Assembly (NCBI GenBank): GCA_964423575.1
Contig: CAYRFF010000007.1
Span: 1 to 64,000, forward strand
Source: CAYRFF01 sp964423575
GTDB lineage: Bacteria; Bacteroidota; Bacteroidia; Chitinophagales; Saprospiraceae
Reading direction: 5' to 3'
DNA length: 64,000 nucleotides
Part shown: positions 33,320 through 42,125 of the stretch, in pieces
How the letters are laid out: each line of letters begins with the position of its first letter
Numbering within the stretch: position 1 is the stretch's first letter
Program-made: the position numbers and the translations under genes
Notes under the pieces: model-generated
Database searches by the model: none
The model's input: only the letters and a program-made list of their open reading frames with translations
Told to the model about the DNA's origin: nothing

Positions 33320-34708
33320 ATGAATAGAGAGAAACTTAAAGAATATCAGGAAGCGAATAAAGAGAGATTCCTGGAGGAGTTATTTGAATTGTTGCGTATT
33401 CCATCTGTAAGCGCAGATTCAGCATACAAAGCCGATACGAGAAGAGCCGCTGAATTTATTGTAGAGAAACTGAAAGATGCAGGAATTAAGGAGGCGAGAA
33501 TGTATGAGACTGATGGGCATCCCATAGTCTACGGTGAAGTGATCATCGATGAAAGTCTACCGACTGTTCTCGTTTATGGGCATTATGATGTTCAGCCACC
33601 GGAGCCGCTTGAATTATGGGAAACAGAACCATTTGACCCGGTAATAAGAAAAACTGATCTTCATCCTGAAGGAGCTATCTTTGCCAGAGGATCCTGTGAT
33701 GACAAAGGTCAGATGTATATGCATGTTAAGGCGATTGAAAGTATGCTTGCAACCGGTCAGCTTCCTTGTAACGTTAAATTGATGATTGAAGGTGAAGAGG
33801 AATCGGGCTCTGTAAACTTACCTAAATTCTGCAGAGACTATGCCGATATGCTGTCCTGTGATGTCGTGTTGATTTCAGATACTTCTATCATAGCCAATGA
33901 TATACCATCAATAACAACCGGATTGCGCGGCTTGAGTTATATTCAGGTAGAAGTTACCGGTCCCAACAGAGATTTACACTCAGGAGTATATGGAGGTGCT
34001 GTTGCTAATCCTTTAAATATATTGAGTGATATTGTTTCTAAGTTGATGGATGAAGATGGCAGGATAACAATCCCCGGCTTTTACGACGATGTCCTTGAAT
34101 ATGATGCTGAGGAGAGAAAACAATTAAATGCTGCACCATTTGATGAAAATCAATATAAAATTGATTTAGATGTCGAAGAGTTGAAAGGGGAGAAGGGTTA
34201 TACTACAATTGAAAGAGCCAGTATCCGTCCTACTCTCGACCTTAATGGTATATGGGGTGGTTACCAGGGTGAAGGTGCCAAGACTGTTCTTCCATCCATT
34301 GCCGGTGCCAAAATAAGTATGAGATTGGTTCCCAATCAGGACCCTGATAAAATTGCCAATCTGGCGATTGATTATATTAAGAAAATTGCTCCCGCTTCAG
34401 TGAAAGTGAATGCATTCAATCTCCATGGTGGCGACCCGGTTGTATTGCCGGTAGATTCCCTGGAATATGAAGCGGCCTATAATGCTATGAAAGATACGTT
34501 TGGGAAAGAGCCGATACCGGTCAAAGGCGGAGGTAGTATTCCGATCGTGGCCTTATTTGAAGAAGTATTAAATGTGAAAACTGTTTTAATGGGATTTGGG
34601 CTGGATTCTGATAATATCCATTCTCCCAATGAACATTATGGCTTATTTAATTTTTATAAGGGTATTGAAACAATACCTTTGTTTTATCATTATTTTGTAA
34701 ATCAATAA
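33320..34708 (+). CDS. M20-family dipeptidase
   Basis: A 462-residue zinc peptidase of the CNDP/PepV-like group. Metal ligands appear in order: VLVYGHYDVQPPEP (His near residue 84), the bridging Asp in FARGSCDDKGQMYMHVKA near 118, the catalytic Glu pair in MIEGEEESGSVNLP near 150, and an Asp in VLISDTSIIAND. The dimerisation domain begins near residue 200 (GLRGLSYIQVEVTGPNRDLH), and the final ligand His is in DNIHSPNEHYG near 440. It is cytosolic and expected to split dipeptides. It heads a three-gene run with an FKBP lipoprotein (17 bases on) and trmD. Confidence 0.92.
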   Translation: MNREKLKEYQEANKERFLEELFELLRIPSVSADSAYKADTRRAAEFIVEKLKDAGIKEARMYETDGHPIVYGEVIIDESLPTVLVYGHYDVQPPEPLELWETEPFDPVIRKTDLHPEGAIFARGSCDDKGQMYMHVKAIESMLATGQLPCNVKLMIEGEEESGSVNLPKFCRDYADMLSCDVVLISDTSIIANDIPSITTGLRGLSYIQVEVTGPNRDLHSGVYGGAVANPLNILSDIVSKLMDEDGRITIPGFYDDVLEYDAEERKQLNAAPFDENQYKIDLDVEELKGEKGYTTIERASIRPTLDLNGIWGGYQGEGAKTVLPSIAGAKISMRLVPNQDPDKIANLAIDYIKKIAPASVKVNAFNLHGGDPVVLPVDSLEYEAAYNAMKDTFGKEPIPVKGGGSIPIVALFEEVLNVKTVLMGFGLDSDNIHSPNEHYGLFNFYKGIETIPLFYHYFVNQ

Positions 34709-34725
34709 AGAACTAAAATTTTATT

Positions 34726-35442
34726 ATGATTAGGAAATTTTCTGTAATTGGACTCTTCTTTGCTTTCAGTCTTTTTGTCATTGTAGGCTGTGAAGCTCAG
34801 CAAGGGAATAATAACAATAGTAATACAACAAAATCTTTAAACAACGATAACAATAGCGATATGAATAAAATCTCCTATGGATACGGAGTTCTTTTGGGGC
34901 AAAGTCTAAAACAACAAGGAATGGATGCTTTGGATCTTGACCGCCTAAAGGAAGGAATACGTGATGTAATACAAGGAAATAATCTGGAAGTAGATGAGGA
35001 CGAGGCATTGAGACTTGTTCAGGAATACGACAGAGATATGCGTGTGAAAAAATCACAAGAAGCGGTAGCAGTGGAAAATGTATTCTTTGATGAGAATGCT
35101 AAAAAGGATGGTGTAGTTACCACCAATAGCGGTCTTCAGTATAAAGTGTTGAGAGAAGGAACCGGTAAAAGCCCAAACGCTACAGATGTAGTTAATGTGG
35201 ACTATGAAGGTACTTTACTTGACGGAACTGTATTTGATAGTTCTTACGACAGAGGAGAGCCTATCGAATTCCCTCTTGACCGCGTTATTGCGGGATGGAC
35301 CGAAGGTCTGCAACTTATGAAAGAAGGAGCAAAGTATGAATTCTTTATCCCTTCAAGACTAGGTTATGGTGAGCAGGCAGCAGGTTCAATTCCACCAAAC
35401 TCAATTCTGAAGTTTGTGGTTGAATTGCACCAGGTAAAATAA
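34726..35442 (+). CDS. FKBP-type peptidyl-prolyl isomerase lipoprotein
   Basis: A 238-residue lipoprotein foldase: the signal ends with lipobox IVGC (Cys 22), followed by an Asn/Ser-rich linker. Residues about 45-110 match the FKBP N-terminal dimerisation helices (ISYGYGVLLGQSLKQQGMDA, DEDEALRLVQEYDRDMR) as in FkpA/Mip. The C-terminal FKBP domain has VNVDYEGTLLDGTVFDSSYD, FPLDRVIAGWTEGLQLMKEG and FIPSRLGYGEQAAGSIPPNS, so the active site is complete. It acts on periplasmic or outer-membrane proteins. It is between the M20 peptidase and trmD. Confidence 0.92.
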   Translation: MIRKFSVIGLFFAFSLFVIVGCEAQQGNNNNSNTTKSLNNDNNSDMNKISYGYGVLLGQSLKQQGMDALDLDRLKEGIRDVIQGNNLEVDEDEALRLVQEYDRDMRVKKSQEAVAVENVFFDENAKKDGVVTTNSGLQYKVLREGTGKSPNATDVVNVDYEGTLLDGTVFDSSYDRGEPIEFPLDRVIAGWTEGLQLMKEGAKYEFFIPSRLGYGEQAAGSIPPNSILKFVVELHQVK

Positions 35443-35463
35443 TATCTGAAAGAATAATTCAAT

Positions 35464-36150
35464 ATGCGAATTGATATTATAGCAGTGGTTCCGGAATTAC
35501 TTTCGGGACCACTTTCTCATTCTATAATTAAGAGAGCACAAGAAAGAGAATTGCTCGAAATCCATATCCACGATTTGCGTGATTATGGACTGGGCGCATA
35601 TAGAAAGATTGATGATTATCCATATAGTGGGGCTGCCGGCATGGTTTTAATGGCTGAGCCCATTTTTAGCTGTATAGAGAATTTACAATCGAAAAGAACA
35701 TACGATGAGATAATCTATATGTCTCCTGATGGTGAAAATTTGAAACAGACCGTAGCAAATCAACTGAGCTTACTCGAGAATATCATTATTCTATGCGGAC
35801 ACTATAAAGGCGTGGACGAGAGAGTAAGAGAACATCTGATTACCAGAGAGATATCGATAGGAGATTATGTCTTATCCGGCGGCGAGCTCGCCGCAGCTGT
35901 ACTTGTCGATGCAATAGGACGACTTATTCCAGGAGTACTCAACGATGAAACCTCCGCTTTAACCGATTCCTTTCAGGACAATTTACTAGCTCCTCCTGTT
36001 TATACCAGACCTAGTGAATTCAGGGGCTGGAAAGTTCCCGATATCTTATTATCCGGTAATTTCAAAGAAATTGAAAAATGGGAACTGGAGCAATCCTATA
36101 AGAGAACTAAGGAAAGAAGACCGGATCTACTTCCGGATGATGAGGATTAA
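35464..36150 (+). CDS. trmD: tRNA (guanine37-N1)-methyltransferase TrmD
   Basis: Methylates N1 of G37 in tRNAs reading CNN codons, preventing frameshifts. The 228-residue SPOUT enzyme starts MRIDIIAVVPELLSGPL, contains DDYPYSGAAGMVLMAEPI near residue 54, the SAM-binding knot with LCGHYKGVDERVREHL near 115 and IGDYVLSGGELAAAVLVDAI near 135, and YTRPSEFRGWKVPDILLSGN near 180. It lacks its usual rimM-rplS neighbours and instead closes the peptidase-FKBP run, 21 bases after the FKBP stop. Confidence 0.95.
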   Translation: MRIDIIAVVPELLSGPLSHSIIKRAQERELLEIHIHDLRDYGLGAYRKIDDYPYSGAAGMVLMAEPIFSCIENLQSKRTYDEIIYMSPDGENLKQTVANQLSLLENIIILCGHYKGVDERVREHLITREISIGDYVLSGGELAAAVLVDAIGRLIPGVLNDETSALTDSFQDNLLAPPVYTRPSEFRGWKVPDILLSGNFKEIEKWELEQSYKRTKERRPDLLPDDED

Positions 36151-36164
36151 ACAGAATTCTTTCC

Positions 36165-37031
36165 CTATAAAATTGCATAGAAAAATAAGGTGGCAAACAG
36201 GCAGATGATGAAAGTGCCATCCACAAGGAATGTGTAGTAATAATCTGTATGCTTCTTGAACGCTTTGCGCAAAATTACTCCCGTGATAATATAGGCTGTC
36301 AATAAACCAAAAAATATGCGGATATCGACCGCCTCATACACAAATACCAGTACGGATAATATGAGTAGAGCTACAGCGAGCAATGACAGACTTAAAAGCA
36401 TTGAATAGCGATAACCCAGGCCTGATACAATAGTCTGTACTTTCTGTTTTTCATCGATCGATAGGTCTCGAAAATCAAAGGGTAGTGTAATAGCAACTAC
36501 AAAGAAAAATTTTTCTATTCCTGCTAGCGATTTGCTTGTGAAACTCATCGCAGAATATTCCAACGGCACATAACAACACAGCCAGGCCCAGCAAAATCCT
36601 ATGAGGAATATCTTAAGGAAATTGTAATCTCGCAGACGCTTATGTCCGGGAAAAACAGGCAGAATATATAAAGCTGCAAGTAGACAGGGTATTATGAGGA
36701 GTAATTGTATTCTATTACTGAAATTAAGAAAGCAATACAAGCTGAGAATTACCCCCAAAACAGAGCTCAGGACATACCAGGATTTGAACCTATTGAGTTT
36801 ATTAAAACGCTCCTGAAGTTCAATACCGGCATTAGTGATTTTATTCAGAGAAAATAAGCGATGTAAATTATATATCACCAGCGTACCCAATCCTATGAAA
36901 ACGTAATAGAGTTTATCAATAGAGATATCGGGATTATATAATGAAGTTAATATAACCGTAGCAACAGCACAACTTGCAATGAAGATGTGACTGTATAGTA
37001 AAAAGTCCGTGAATTTTCTGAAAAAAGTCAC
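36165..37031 (-). CDS. UbiA-like membrane protein, degenerate prenyltransferase
   Basis: 288 residues with about eight hydrophobic segments, matching the size and helix number of UbiA prenyltransferases. The second Asp-rich motif is partly present (PFDFRDLSIDEKQKVQTI near residue 190), but the first motif NxxxDxxxD is absent: the corresponding stretch YNLHRLFSLNKI has no Asp. It may be a non-catalytic or differently specific member. It is third in a pyrE - M42 peptidase - UbiA-like run on the minus strand (15-base gap before it) and converges with trmD. Confidence 0.6.
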   Translation of the reverse strand: MTFFRKFTDFLLYSHIFIASCAVATVILTSLYNPDISIDKLYYVFIGLGTLVIYNLHRLFSLNKITNAGIELQERFNKLNRFKSWYVLSSVLGVILSLYCFLNFSNRIQLLLIIPCLLAALYILPVFPGHKRLRDYNFLKIFLIGFCWAWLCCYVPLEYSAMSFTSKSLAGIEKFFFVVAITLPFDFRDLSIDEKQKVQTIVSGLGYRYSMLLSLSLLAVALLILSVLVFVYEAVDIRIFFGLLTAYIITGVILRKAFKKHTDYYYTFLVDGTFIICLFATLFFYAIL

Positions 37032-37046
37032 ATGTGGTTAAATTCC

Positions 37047-38132
37047 TTACAGGTATTTAAAGTTGTGATTTTTTTCAATGTTTTTCAGACTTTCAAAAAT
37101 GAGTTTGATAACATTTACAATATCATTTTTGTGCGCCATTTCGACTGTTGTATGCATATAACGCAATGGTAGAGAAATGAGAGCTGCAGGAATTCCATCT
37201 CTGGAATAAGCAAATGCATCTGTATCAGTTCCTGTACTGCGTGAGGCAGCTTCACGTTGAACAGGTATCTCGTTTTTCTCAGCTGTATCCAGTATTAATT
37301 CGCGTAAGATATTGTGCACTGCCGGTCCATAAGTGACGGTGGGACCGTGATTACATTTCACATCTCCCAATGTATTGGCGTCGAGATGTGGAGTCGTTGT
37401 ATCATGCGTTACATCAGTAATAATTGCTGCATTGGGGTTAATCCTGTGGGCAATCATCTGAGCACCGCGCAGACCGATTTCTTCCTGTACTGAGTTGACA
37501 ATATACAGAGAGTAGGGAAGTTCAACCTTTTCTTCTTTTATCATTCTGGCTACCTGTGCAATACAGAATCCGCCCATGCGGTTATCCAAGGCACGTCCTA
37601 CGAAGTAGTTGTCATTCAACTTAATCAGCTCATCTTCATAGGTGATTACACAGCCCACATGAATTCCCAGGTTTTCTACTTCTTCTTTGCTATCAGCACC
37701 GACATCTATGAAAATATCTTCCAATTTTGGTGTCAGTTTAGCTTTTTTCCCTTTTCTTACATGAATAGCAGGCCATCCAAAGATACCTTTCACAACGCCA
37801 TTTTTAGTATGGATATTTACGCGTTTGGAGGCTGCAATTGAATCATCTGAACCTCCGTTTCTGATTACCTTGATAAAACCATCCTTAGTGATATAATTCA
37901 CAAACCAGGATATTTCATCAGCATGTCCTTCAATTACAACTTTAAAGTCCTGGCCGGGATTAATAATTCCGTAAGCGGTGCCATAGGCATCTATATCAGT
38001 TTCATCAACATATTCTTTGATATAATCCAGCCAAAGTCTTTGCCCTTCCTTTTCAAATCCCGTAGGAGAGGCATTATTTAGATATTTAAATAAAAATTCT
38101 TCTGATTTCTTATTGAAAACTTTTGTAGCCAT
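37047..38132 (-). CDS. M42-family aminopeptidase (TET-like)
   Basis: A 361-residue cytosolic dinuclear zinc aminopeptidase of the glutamyl-aminopeptidase/TET group. Ligands and catalytic residues: VIEGHADEISWFVNYI (His near residue 69), FVGRALDNRMGGFCI (bridging Asp near 184), VNSVQEEIGLRGAQM (catalytic Glu pair near 216), ITDVTHDTTTPHLD (Asp near 239) and PLRYMHTTVEMAHKND (His near 325). All five metal ligands are present. Endoglucanase annotations of this family are historical errors. It lies 23 bases after pyrE. Confidence 0.92.
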   Translation of the reverse strand: MATKVFNKKSEEFLFKYLNNASPTGFEKEGQRLWLDYIKEYVDETDIDAYGTAYGIINPGQDFKVVIEGHADEISWFVNYITKDGFIKVIRNGGSDDSIAASKRVNIHTKNGVVKGIFGWPAIHVRKGKKAKLTPKLEDIFIDVGADSKEEVENLGIHVGCVITYEDELIKLNDNYFVGRALDNRMGGFCIAQVARMIKEEKVELPYSLYIVNSVQEEIGLRGAQMIAHRINPNAAIITDVTHDTTTPHLDANTLGDVKCNHGPTVTYGPAVHNILRELILDTAEKNEIPVQREAASRSTGTDTDAFAYSRDGIPAALISLPLRYMHTTVEMAHKNDIVNVIKLIFESLKNIEKNHNFKYL

Positions 38133-38155
38133 AGTTTTACTTGTATGTTTTATTG

Positions 38156-38794
38156 TTATTTGCGATTATCGGACCAGTTCTGTGGAGACTCTCGCCATTC
38201 CCGAAGAGATATGATTTCCTCCGGTGTTACATAATTTTCTTTTTCTGCAATCTGTAGTAATTTATCGTAATTGGTAAGCGATTTATAACGTACACCTTCA
38301 GATTCAAAGTTGTTTCTGGAGACATCGAGATCGTAATTGAAAATAGAAACAAGGCCTACTACTTCAAGCCCGGCCTCTGTTAATGCTCTGCAGGCGTTGA
38401 TTGAAGACTTGCCTGTCGATATAAGATCTTCGACGACAATGACTTTCTGACCCTCAATGACTCTTCCTTCAATCTGGTTTTTCTTTCCGTGCTCTTTGGC
38501 TTTGGACCGCACGTAAATAAATGGCAAGTCCATTTTTTCTGCAACGAGAGCTCCGTGAGGAATTCCCGCTGTTGCCACACCGGCAATCACATCGACAAAA
38601 CCAAATTCTCTGACGAGATTGGCAAGCCCATCTCGTATTGTATGCCTTACTGCAGGATATGACAAAGTAAGTCTGTTATCACAGTATATAGGTGATAATA
38701 AACCGGAAGTCCATGTAAATGGCTTTTGCGGACTTAACTTAATTGCTTTTATTTGCAGTAGTTGAGAGGCAATATCTCCTGCTACCAATTCCAT
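38156..38794 (-). CDS. pyrE: Orotate phosphoribosyltransferase
   Basis: Transfers the phosphoribosyl group of PRPP to orotate to make OMP, the fifth step of UMP synthesis. The 212-residue type I PRTase has FTWTSGLLSPIYCDNR near residue 22, the flexible-loop lysines in VRSKAKEHGKKNQIEG near 95 and the PRPP-binding loop VIVVEDLISTGKSSINACRA near 118. The usual length is 210-215. It is the first gene of a run with an M42 peptidase and a UbiA-like protein; its -7 element overlaps the start codon of the divergent NUDIX gene. Confidence 0.94.
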   Translation of the reverse strand: MELVAGDIASQLLQIKAIKLSPQKPFTWTSGLLSPIYCDNRLTLSYPAVRHTIRDGLANLVREFGFVDVIAGVATAGIPHGALVAEKMDLPFIYVRSKAKEHGKKNQIEGRVIEGQKVIVVEDLISTGKSSINACRALTEAGLEVVGLVSIFNYDLDVSRNNFESEGVRYKSLTNYDKLLQIAEKENYVTPEEIISLREWRESPQNWSDNRK

Positions 38795-38821
38795 AAATTG
38801 ATTTTATTTTAAGGATTTTCA

Positions 38822-38829
38822 CAAATGTA
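38822..38829 (-). promoter_or_regulatory. Probable -7 element of pyrE
   Basis: TACATTTG on the minus strand, 27 bases before the pyrE ATG, fits TAnnTTTG. On the plus strand the same bases include the ATG (38825-38827) of the NUDIX gene. A TTG at -33 is not evident. Confidence 0.5.
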
Positions 38830-39439
38830 CAAAATCTATATTAACGATTTACCATTTATAATAACTGTTCCCGAAAACTCTCATTTTTTTAATGGGGCTG
38901 CTATTATAAGCCCTTTTATCCATAACCCAAAAATATTAATTAGTTATATTGATTTACTCGAGAAACAAAGCCAAAATTACGGCGATATTGTGCTTACTAC
39001 AAGCGAGCCGGATGAAGCATTTGAATCGTTTACAAGCTTGTTTACGGTAATTGAAGCTGCGGGTGGAGTTGTCCGTAATGATGAGTCTGAATTACTTTTT
39101 ATTCATAGAAATGGGAAGTGGGATTTGCCGAAAGGCAAAATAGAAGAGGGAGAAAGTCCAGAAGTTGCATCGGTACGTGAGATTAAGGAAGAGACGGGCG
39201 TTGATAGCCGCATCAATAACCTATTGTGTATAACTTATCACAGCTATAAAATCGATAAAGAAAGGTTTCTTAAAAAGACTTACTGGTACAATATGCAACT
39301 TGCAGGCGAATCGCGATCGTTGATACCGCAACAGGAAGAAGGCATTGAAATCGTCAAATGGATGTCCGGAGATACCTTTTTAAATAAATATCGTGATAAT
39401 ACTTATAAAAGTATCATCGAAGTTCTCTCTTATATCTGA
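38825..39439 (+). CDS. NUDIX hydrolase
   Basis: A 204-residue cytosolic pyrophosphohydrolase. The NUDIX box GX5EX7REUXEEXGU is perfect: GKIEEGESPEVASV followed by REIKEETGV, near residues 102-124. The first 75 residues form an N-terminal extension (MYKIYINDLPFIITVPENSH) found in many Bacteroidota members that are annotated simply as NUDIX domain proteins; AP4A- or NDP-sugar-type substrates are possible. The gene directly faces pyrE with 30 bases between the two start codons. Confidence 0.88.
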   Translation: MYKIYINDLPFIITVPENSHFFNGAAIISPFIHNPKILISYIDLLEKQSQNYGDIVLTTSEPDEAFESFTSLFTVIEAAGGVVRNDESELLFIHRNGKWDLPKGKIEEGESPEVASVREIKEETGVDSRINNLLCITYHSYKIDKERFLKKTYWYNMQLAGESRSLIPQQEEGIEIVKWMSGDTFLNKYRDNTYKSIIEVLSYI

Positions 39440-39476
39440 AAAACCCCTAAAACTTAATCAGCCTGAAATCGGAATA

Positions 39477-40625
39477 TTAAACGTCCCCGCGGAGAACTTG
39501 TCTCGAGATAACCAGTTTCTGAATCTCGGAAGTACCTTCTCCGATTGTGCATAGCTTGGAATCCCGATAAAACTTTTCAACGGGAAACTCCTTGGTATAG
39601 CCATATCCGCCGTGAACCTGAACAGCATCCGTGGAAATCTCCACACATATTTCAGAAGCGTATAACTTGGCAATAGCGGATTGCTTTGTAACCGGCAGAT
39701 TATTGTTTTTAAGATCAGCTGATTTCCCGATGAGCATTTCTGCAGCTTCAATTTTAGTCGCCATATCCGCGAGCTTAAATGAAATTCCCTGGAATGAAGA
39801 GATAGGTTTGCCAAACTGATGTCTTTCCTGAGAATATTTGACTGAAGCCTCATAAGCACCCTTGGCAATGCCCAGGCTAAGGGCAGCTATAGAAATACGA
39901 CCGCCATCGAGAACCTTCATCGCCTGAATAAAGCCTTCGCCTTCTTCCCCCAGAACCTGACTCTTGTGGATTTTACAATTGTCAAAGATTAATTCGGCAG
40001 TTTCTGAAGCACGCATTCCCAGCTTATCTTCCTTTTTACCACCTTGGAAGCCCGGAGTTCCGCGTTCTACTATCATTGCAGTCATACCATGGCTATCAAG
40101 CAACTCACCTGTACGCACGATAACAACCGCAACTTCGGCAGAACGACCATGCGTGATCCAGGTCTTATTCCCATTAATAATATAATGATCGCCATCGCGC
40201 GCAGCAACACATTGCATACGCCCGGCATCACTACCTGTATTGGCTTCTGTCAGGCCCCAGGCACCGATCCACTCACCGGTAGCAAGCTTAGGCAGATATT
40301 TCTTTTTTTGCTCTTCTGAACCAAACTGTAGGATATGGCCGGTACATAATGAGTTGTGAGCCGCGACTGAAAGTCCTATCGATGGATCCACCTTGGCTAT
40401 TTCATCAATTACAGCGACATATTCATGATAACCGAGTCCTGCACCACCATATTCTTCTGGAACCAAAACACCGAGAAAACCATATTCTCCCATTTTTTTC
40501 ATAGTCTCTACCGGGAAAGTCTGATTTTCATCCCATTCCATTATGTGCGGTCTGATATATGTCTCGGCAAAATCACGTGCACTTTCCCTAATCATTCTGA
40601 TATTCTCGAGTCTGTTGTTATCCAT
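39477..40625 (-). CDS. Acyl-CoA dehydrogenase
   Basis: A 382-residue FAD enzyme that introduces the alpha-beta double bond in acyl-CoA, the first step of beta-oxidation or branched-chain amino acid breakdown. N-terminal helical domain, then the beta domain with IGAWGLTEANTGSDAGRMQC near residue 119 and YIINGNKTWITHGRSA near 149; the C-terminal domain has QERHQFGKPISSFQGISFKL near 255 and HGGYGYTKEFPVEKFYRD near 340, with the catalytic Glu expected in GEGTSEIQKLVI near 363. Chain-length preference (short/branched) is suggested by that Glu position but not proven. Monocistronic. Confidence 0.9.
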   Translation of the reverse strand: MDNNRLENIRMIRESARDFAETYIRPHIMEWDENQTFPVETMKKMGEYGFLGVLVPEEYGGAGLGYHEYVAVIDEIAKVDPSIGLSVAAHNSLCTGHILQFGSEEQKKKYLPKLATGEWIGAWGLTEANTGSDAGRMQCVAARDGDHYIINGNKTWITHGRSAEVAVVIVRTGELLDSHGMTAMIVERGTPGFQGGKKEDKLGMRASETAELIFDNCKIHKSQVLGEEGEGFIQAMKVLDGGRISIAALSLGIAKGAYEASVKYSQERHQFGKPISSFQGISFKLADMATKIEAAEMLIGKSADLKNNNLPVTKQSAIAKLYASEICVEISTDAVQVHGGYGYTKEFPVEKFYRDSKLCTIGEGTSEIQKLVISRQVLRGDV

Positions 40626-40715
40626 TTTAAGTTCAGTATATTATGTTTATTAATTCTTATCTTTCTACTAGTTTACAAAATTTAGCTGTAAAACTATAAA
40701 ATCTTCTATATTCCT

Positions 40716-42032
40716 TCATTCTTCTTCTTGCAAATTCTCCTTTTGTGCCTTGTTTTTCCTGTTTATCTCTTTCATTTCAAGAATATTGTGAAGAAGCTTT
40801 CGCTCAAATGTGTTTCCGGCCGGTTTATAAAACACTTGTTTAGTTAAACCTTCAGGCATATAATCCTGATCCACATAATGCATCGGATAATCATGCGGGT
40901 AGAGATAATCCTTGCCATAATCCAGTTCCTTCATCAACTTGGTAGGAGCATTCCTCAAATGTACCGGTACAGGCGGGTTGTCATTTTTTCTTACATAATC
41001 CAATGCCTTGTCAATTGCCAGGTACGCTGAATTACTCTTGGCGGAGGTGGCGAGGTATATTGTCGCATTGGAAAGAATGATGCGCGCTTCAGGCATTCCT
41101 ACAAATTGTACTGCAGTAGCACATTGATTAGCAATGAGAAGCGCATTTGGATTAGCAAGGCCGATGTCTTCAGCTGCTGATATAACCAATCGCCTTGCAA
41201 TAAACTTGATGTCTTCTCCTGCTTCGAGCATTCTTGCCAGCCAGTATAGGGATGCTTGTGGATCTGAACCGCGTATCGATTTAATAAAGGCGGAAATCGT
41301 GTCATAGTGATTGTCGCCTCCTTTGTCGTACTTGGGTATATTTCTGTGTGCTATCCTTACAAAGTCTTCATCATTCAGAATAATCTTTCCATCTGCGGCT
41401 TCAGTCGATTTATATTTGATAGCCATTTCGAGAATATTCAATGATTTCCTTGCATCTCCACCGGCAAGTGTAATCAATGCTTTATAGGATTCTACTGTAA
41501 TGTCCATTTTCTTCAGCTCGACATCATTTGCAATAGCTGAATCGACTACTTTAATTATATCATCATCCTTCAATGATTGAAGCCTGTATACTTGCATCCG
41601 AGAAAGGAGTGCGCCATTGACTTCAAAGGAAGGGTTCTCCGTCGTTGCTCCTATAAGAGTAACTGTTCCGTCTTCTACAGCTCCCAGGAGACTATCTTGC
41701 TGTGACTTAGAAAAGCGATGAATCTCATCAATGAAAAGAATAGGCGAGCCTACATGAAAAAATTGTCCATCTTTAGCGCGTTTAAGCACTTCTCTGATAT
41801 CCTTTACACTAGCGTTAATCGCACTCAATTTGTAAAAAGGTCTGTTGAGCGTATTCGCGATTATATTCGCGAGTGTCGTTTTACCCACTCCCGGTGGTCC
41901 CCAGAGAATCATGGATGGAATGTGACCGGATTTAATCAACTTTCCCAGAGCTCTACCATCTTCGAGTAAGTCTTGTTGCCCGACGATTTCGTCAAGGCTT
42001 TTCGGTCTCATTCTTTCTGCTAAAGGCTCCAC
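40716..42032 (-). CDS. rarA: Replication-associated recombination protein A (RarA/MgsA AAA ATPase)
   Basis: A 438-residue AAA+ clamp-loader-like ATPase that acts at stalled replication forks. The N terminus LAERMRPKSLDEIVGQQDLL is diagnostic, Walker A is WGPPGVGKTTLANIIA near residue 45, Walker B ILFIDEIHRFSKSQQD near 97, sensor 1 LIGATTENPSFEVNGALLSR near 126, and the MgsA C-terminal tetramerisation part includes YDTISAFIKSIRGSDPQASL near 247. Lengths of 420-450 are usual. A tail of about 20 charged residues follows the conserved part. Confidence 0.94.
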   Translation of the reverse strand: MEPLAERMRPKSLDEIVGQQDLLEDGRALGKLIKSGHIPSMILWGPPGVGKTTLANIIANTLNRPFYKLSAINASVKDIREVLKRAKDGQFFHVGSPILFIDEIHRFSKSQQDSLLGAVEDGTVTLIGATTENPSFEVNGALLSRMQVYRLQSLKDDDIIKVVDSAIANDVELKKMDITVESYKALITLAGGDARKSLNILEMAIKYKSTEAADGKIILNDEDFVRIAHRNIPKYDKGGDNHYDTISAFIKSIRGSDPQASLYWLARMLEAGEDIKFIARRLVISAAEDIGLANPNALLIANQCATAVQFVGMPEARIILSNATIYLATSAKSNSAYLAIDKALDYVRKNDNPPVPVHLRNAPTKLMKELDYGKDYLYPHDYPMHYVDQDYMPEGLTKQVFYKPAGNTFERKLLHNILEMKEINRKNKAQKENLQEEE

Positions 42033-42125
42033 TTTTTATTGATTTGATTTTGGAATGTTTATTATAAAAGCTAACTCAATATGAAGATATTTTGTTACCA
42101 TTTAAGCTATAGTAATTTATTTAAA

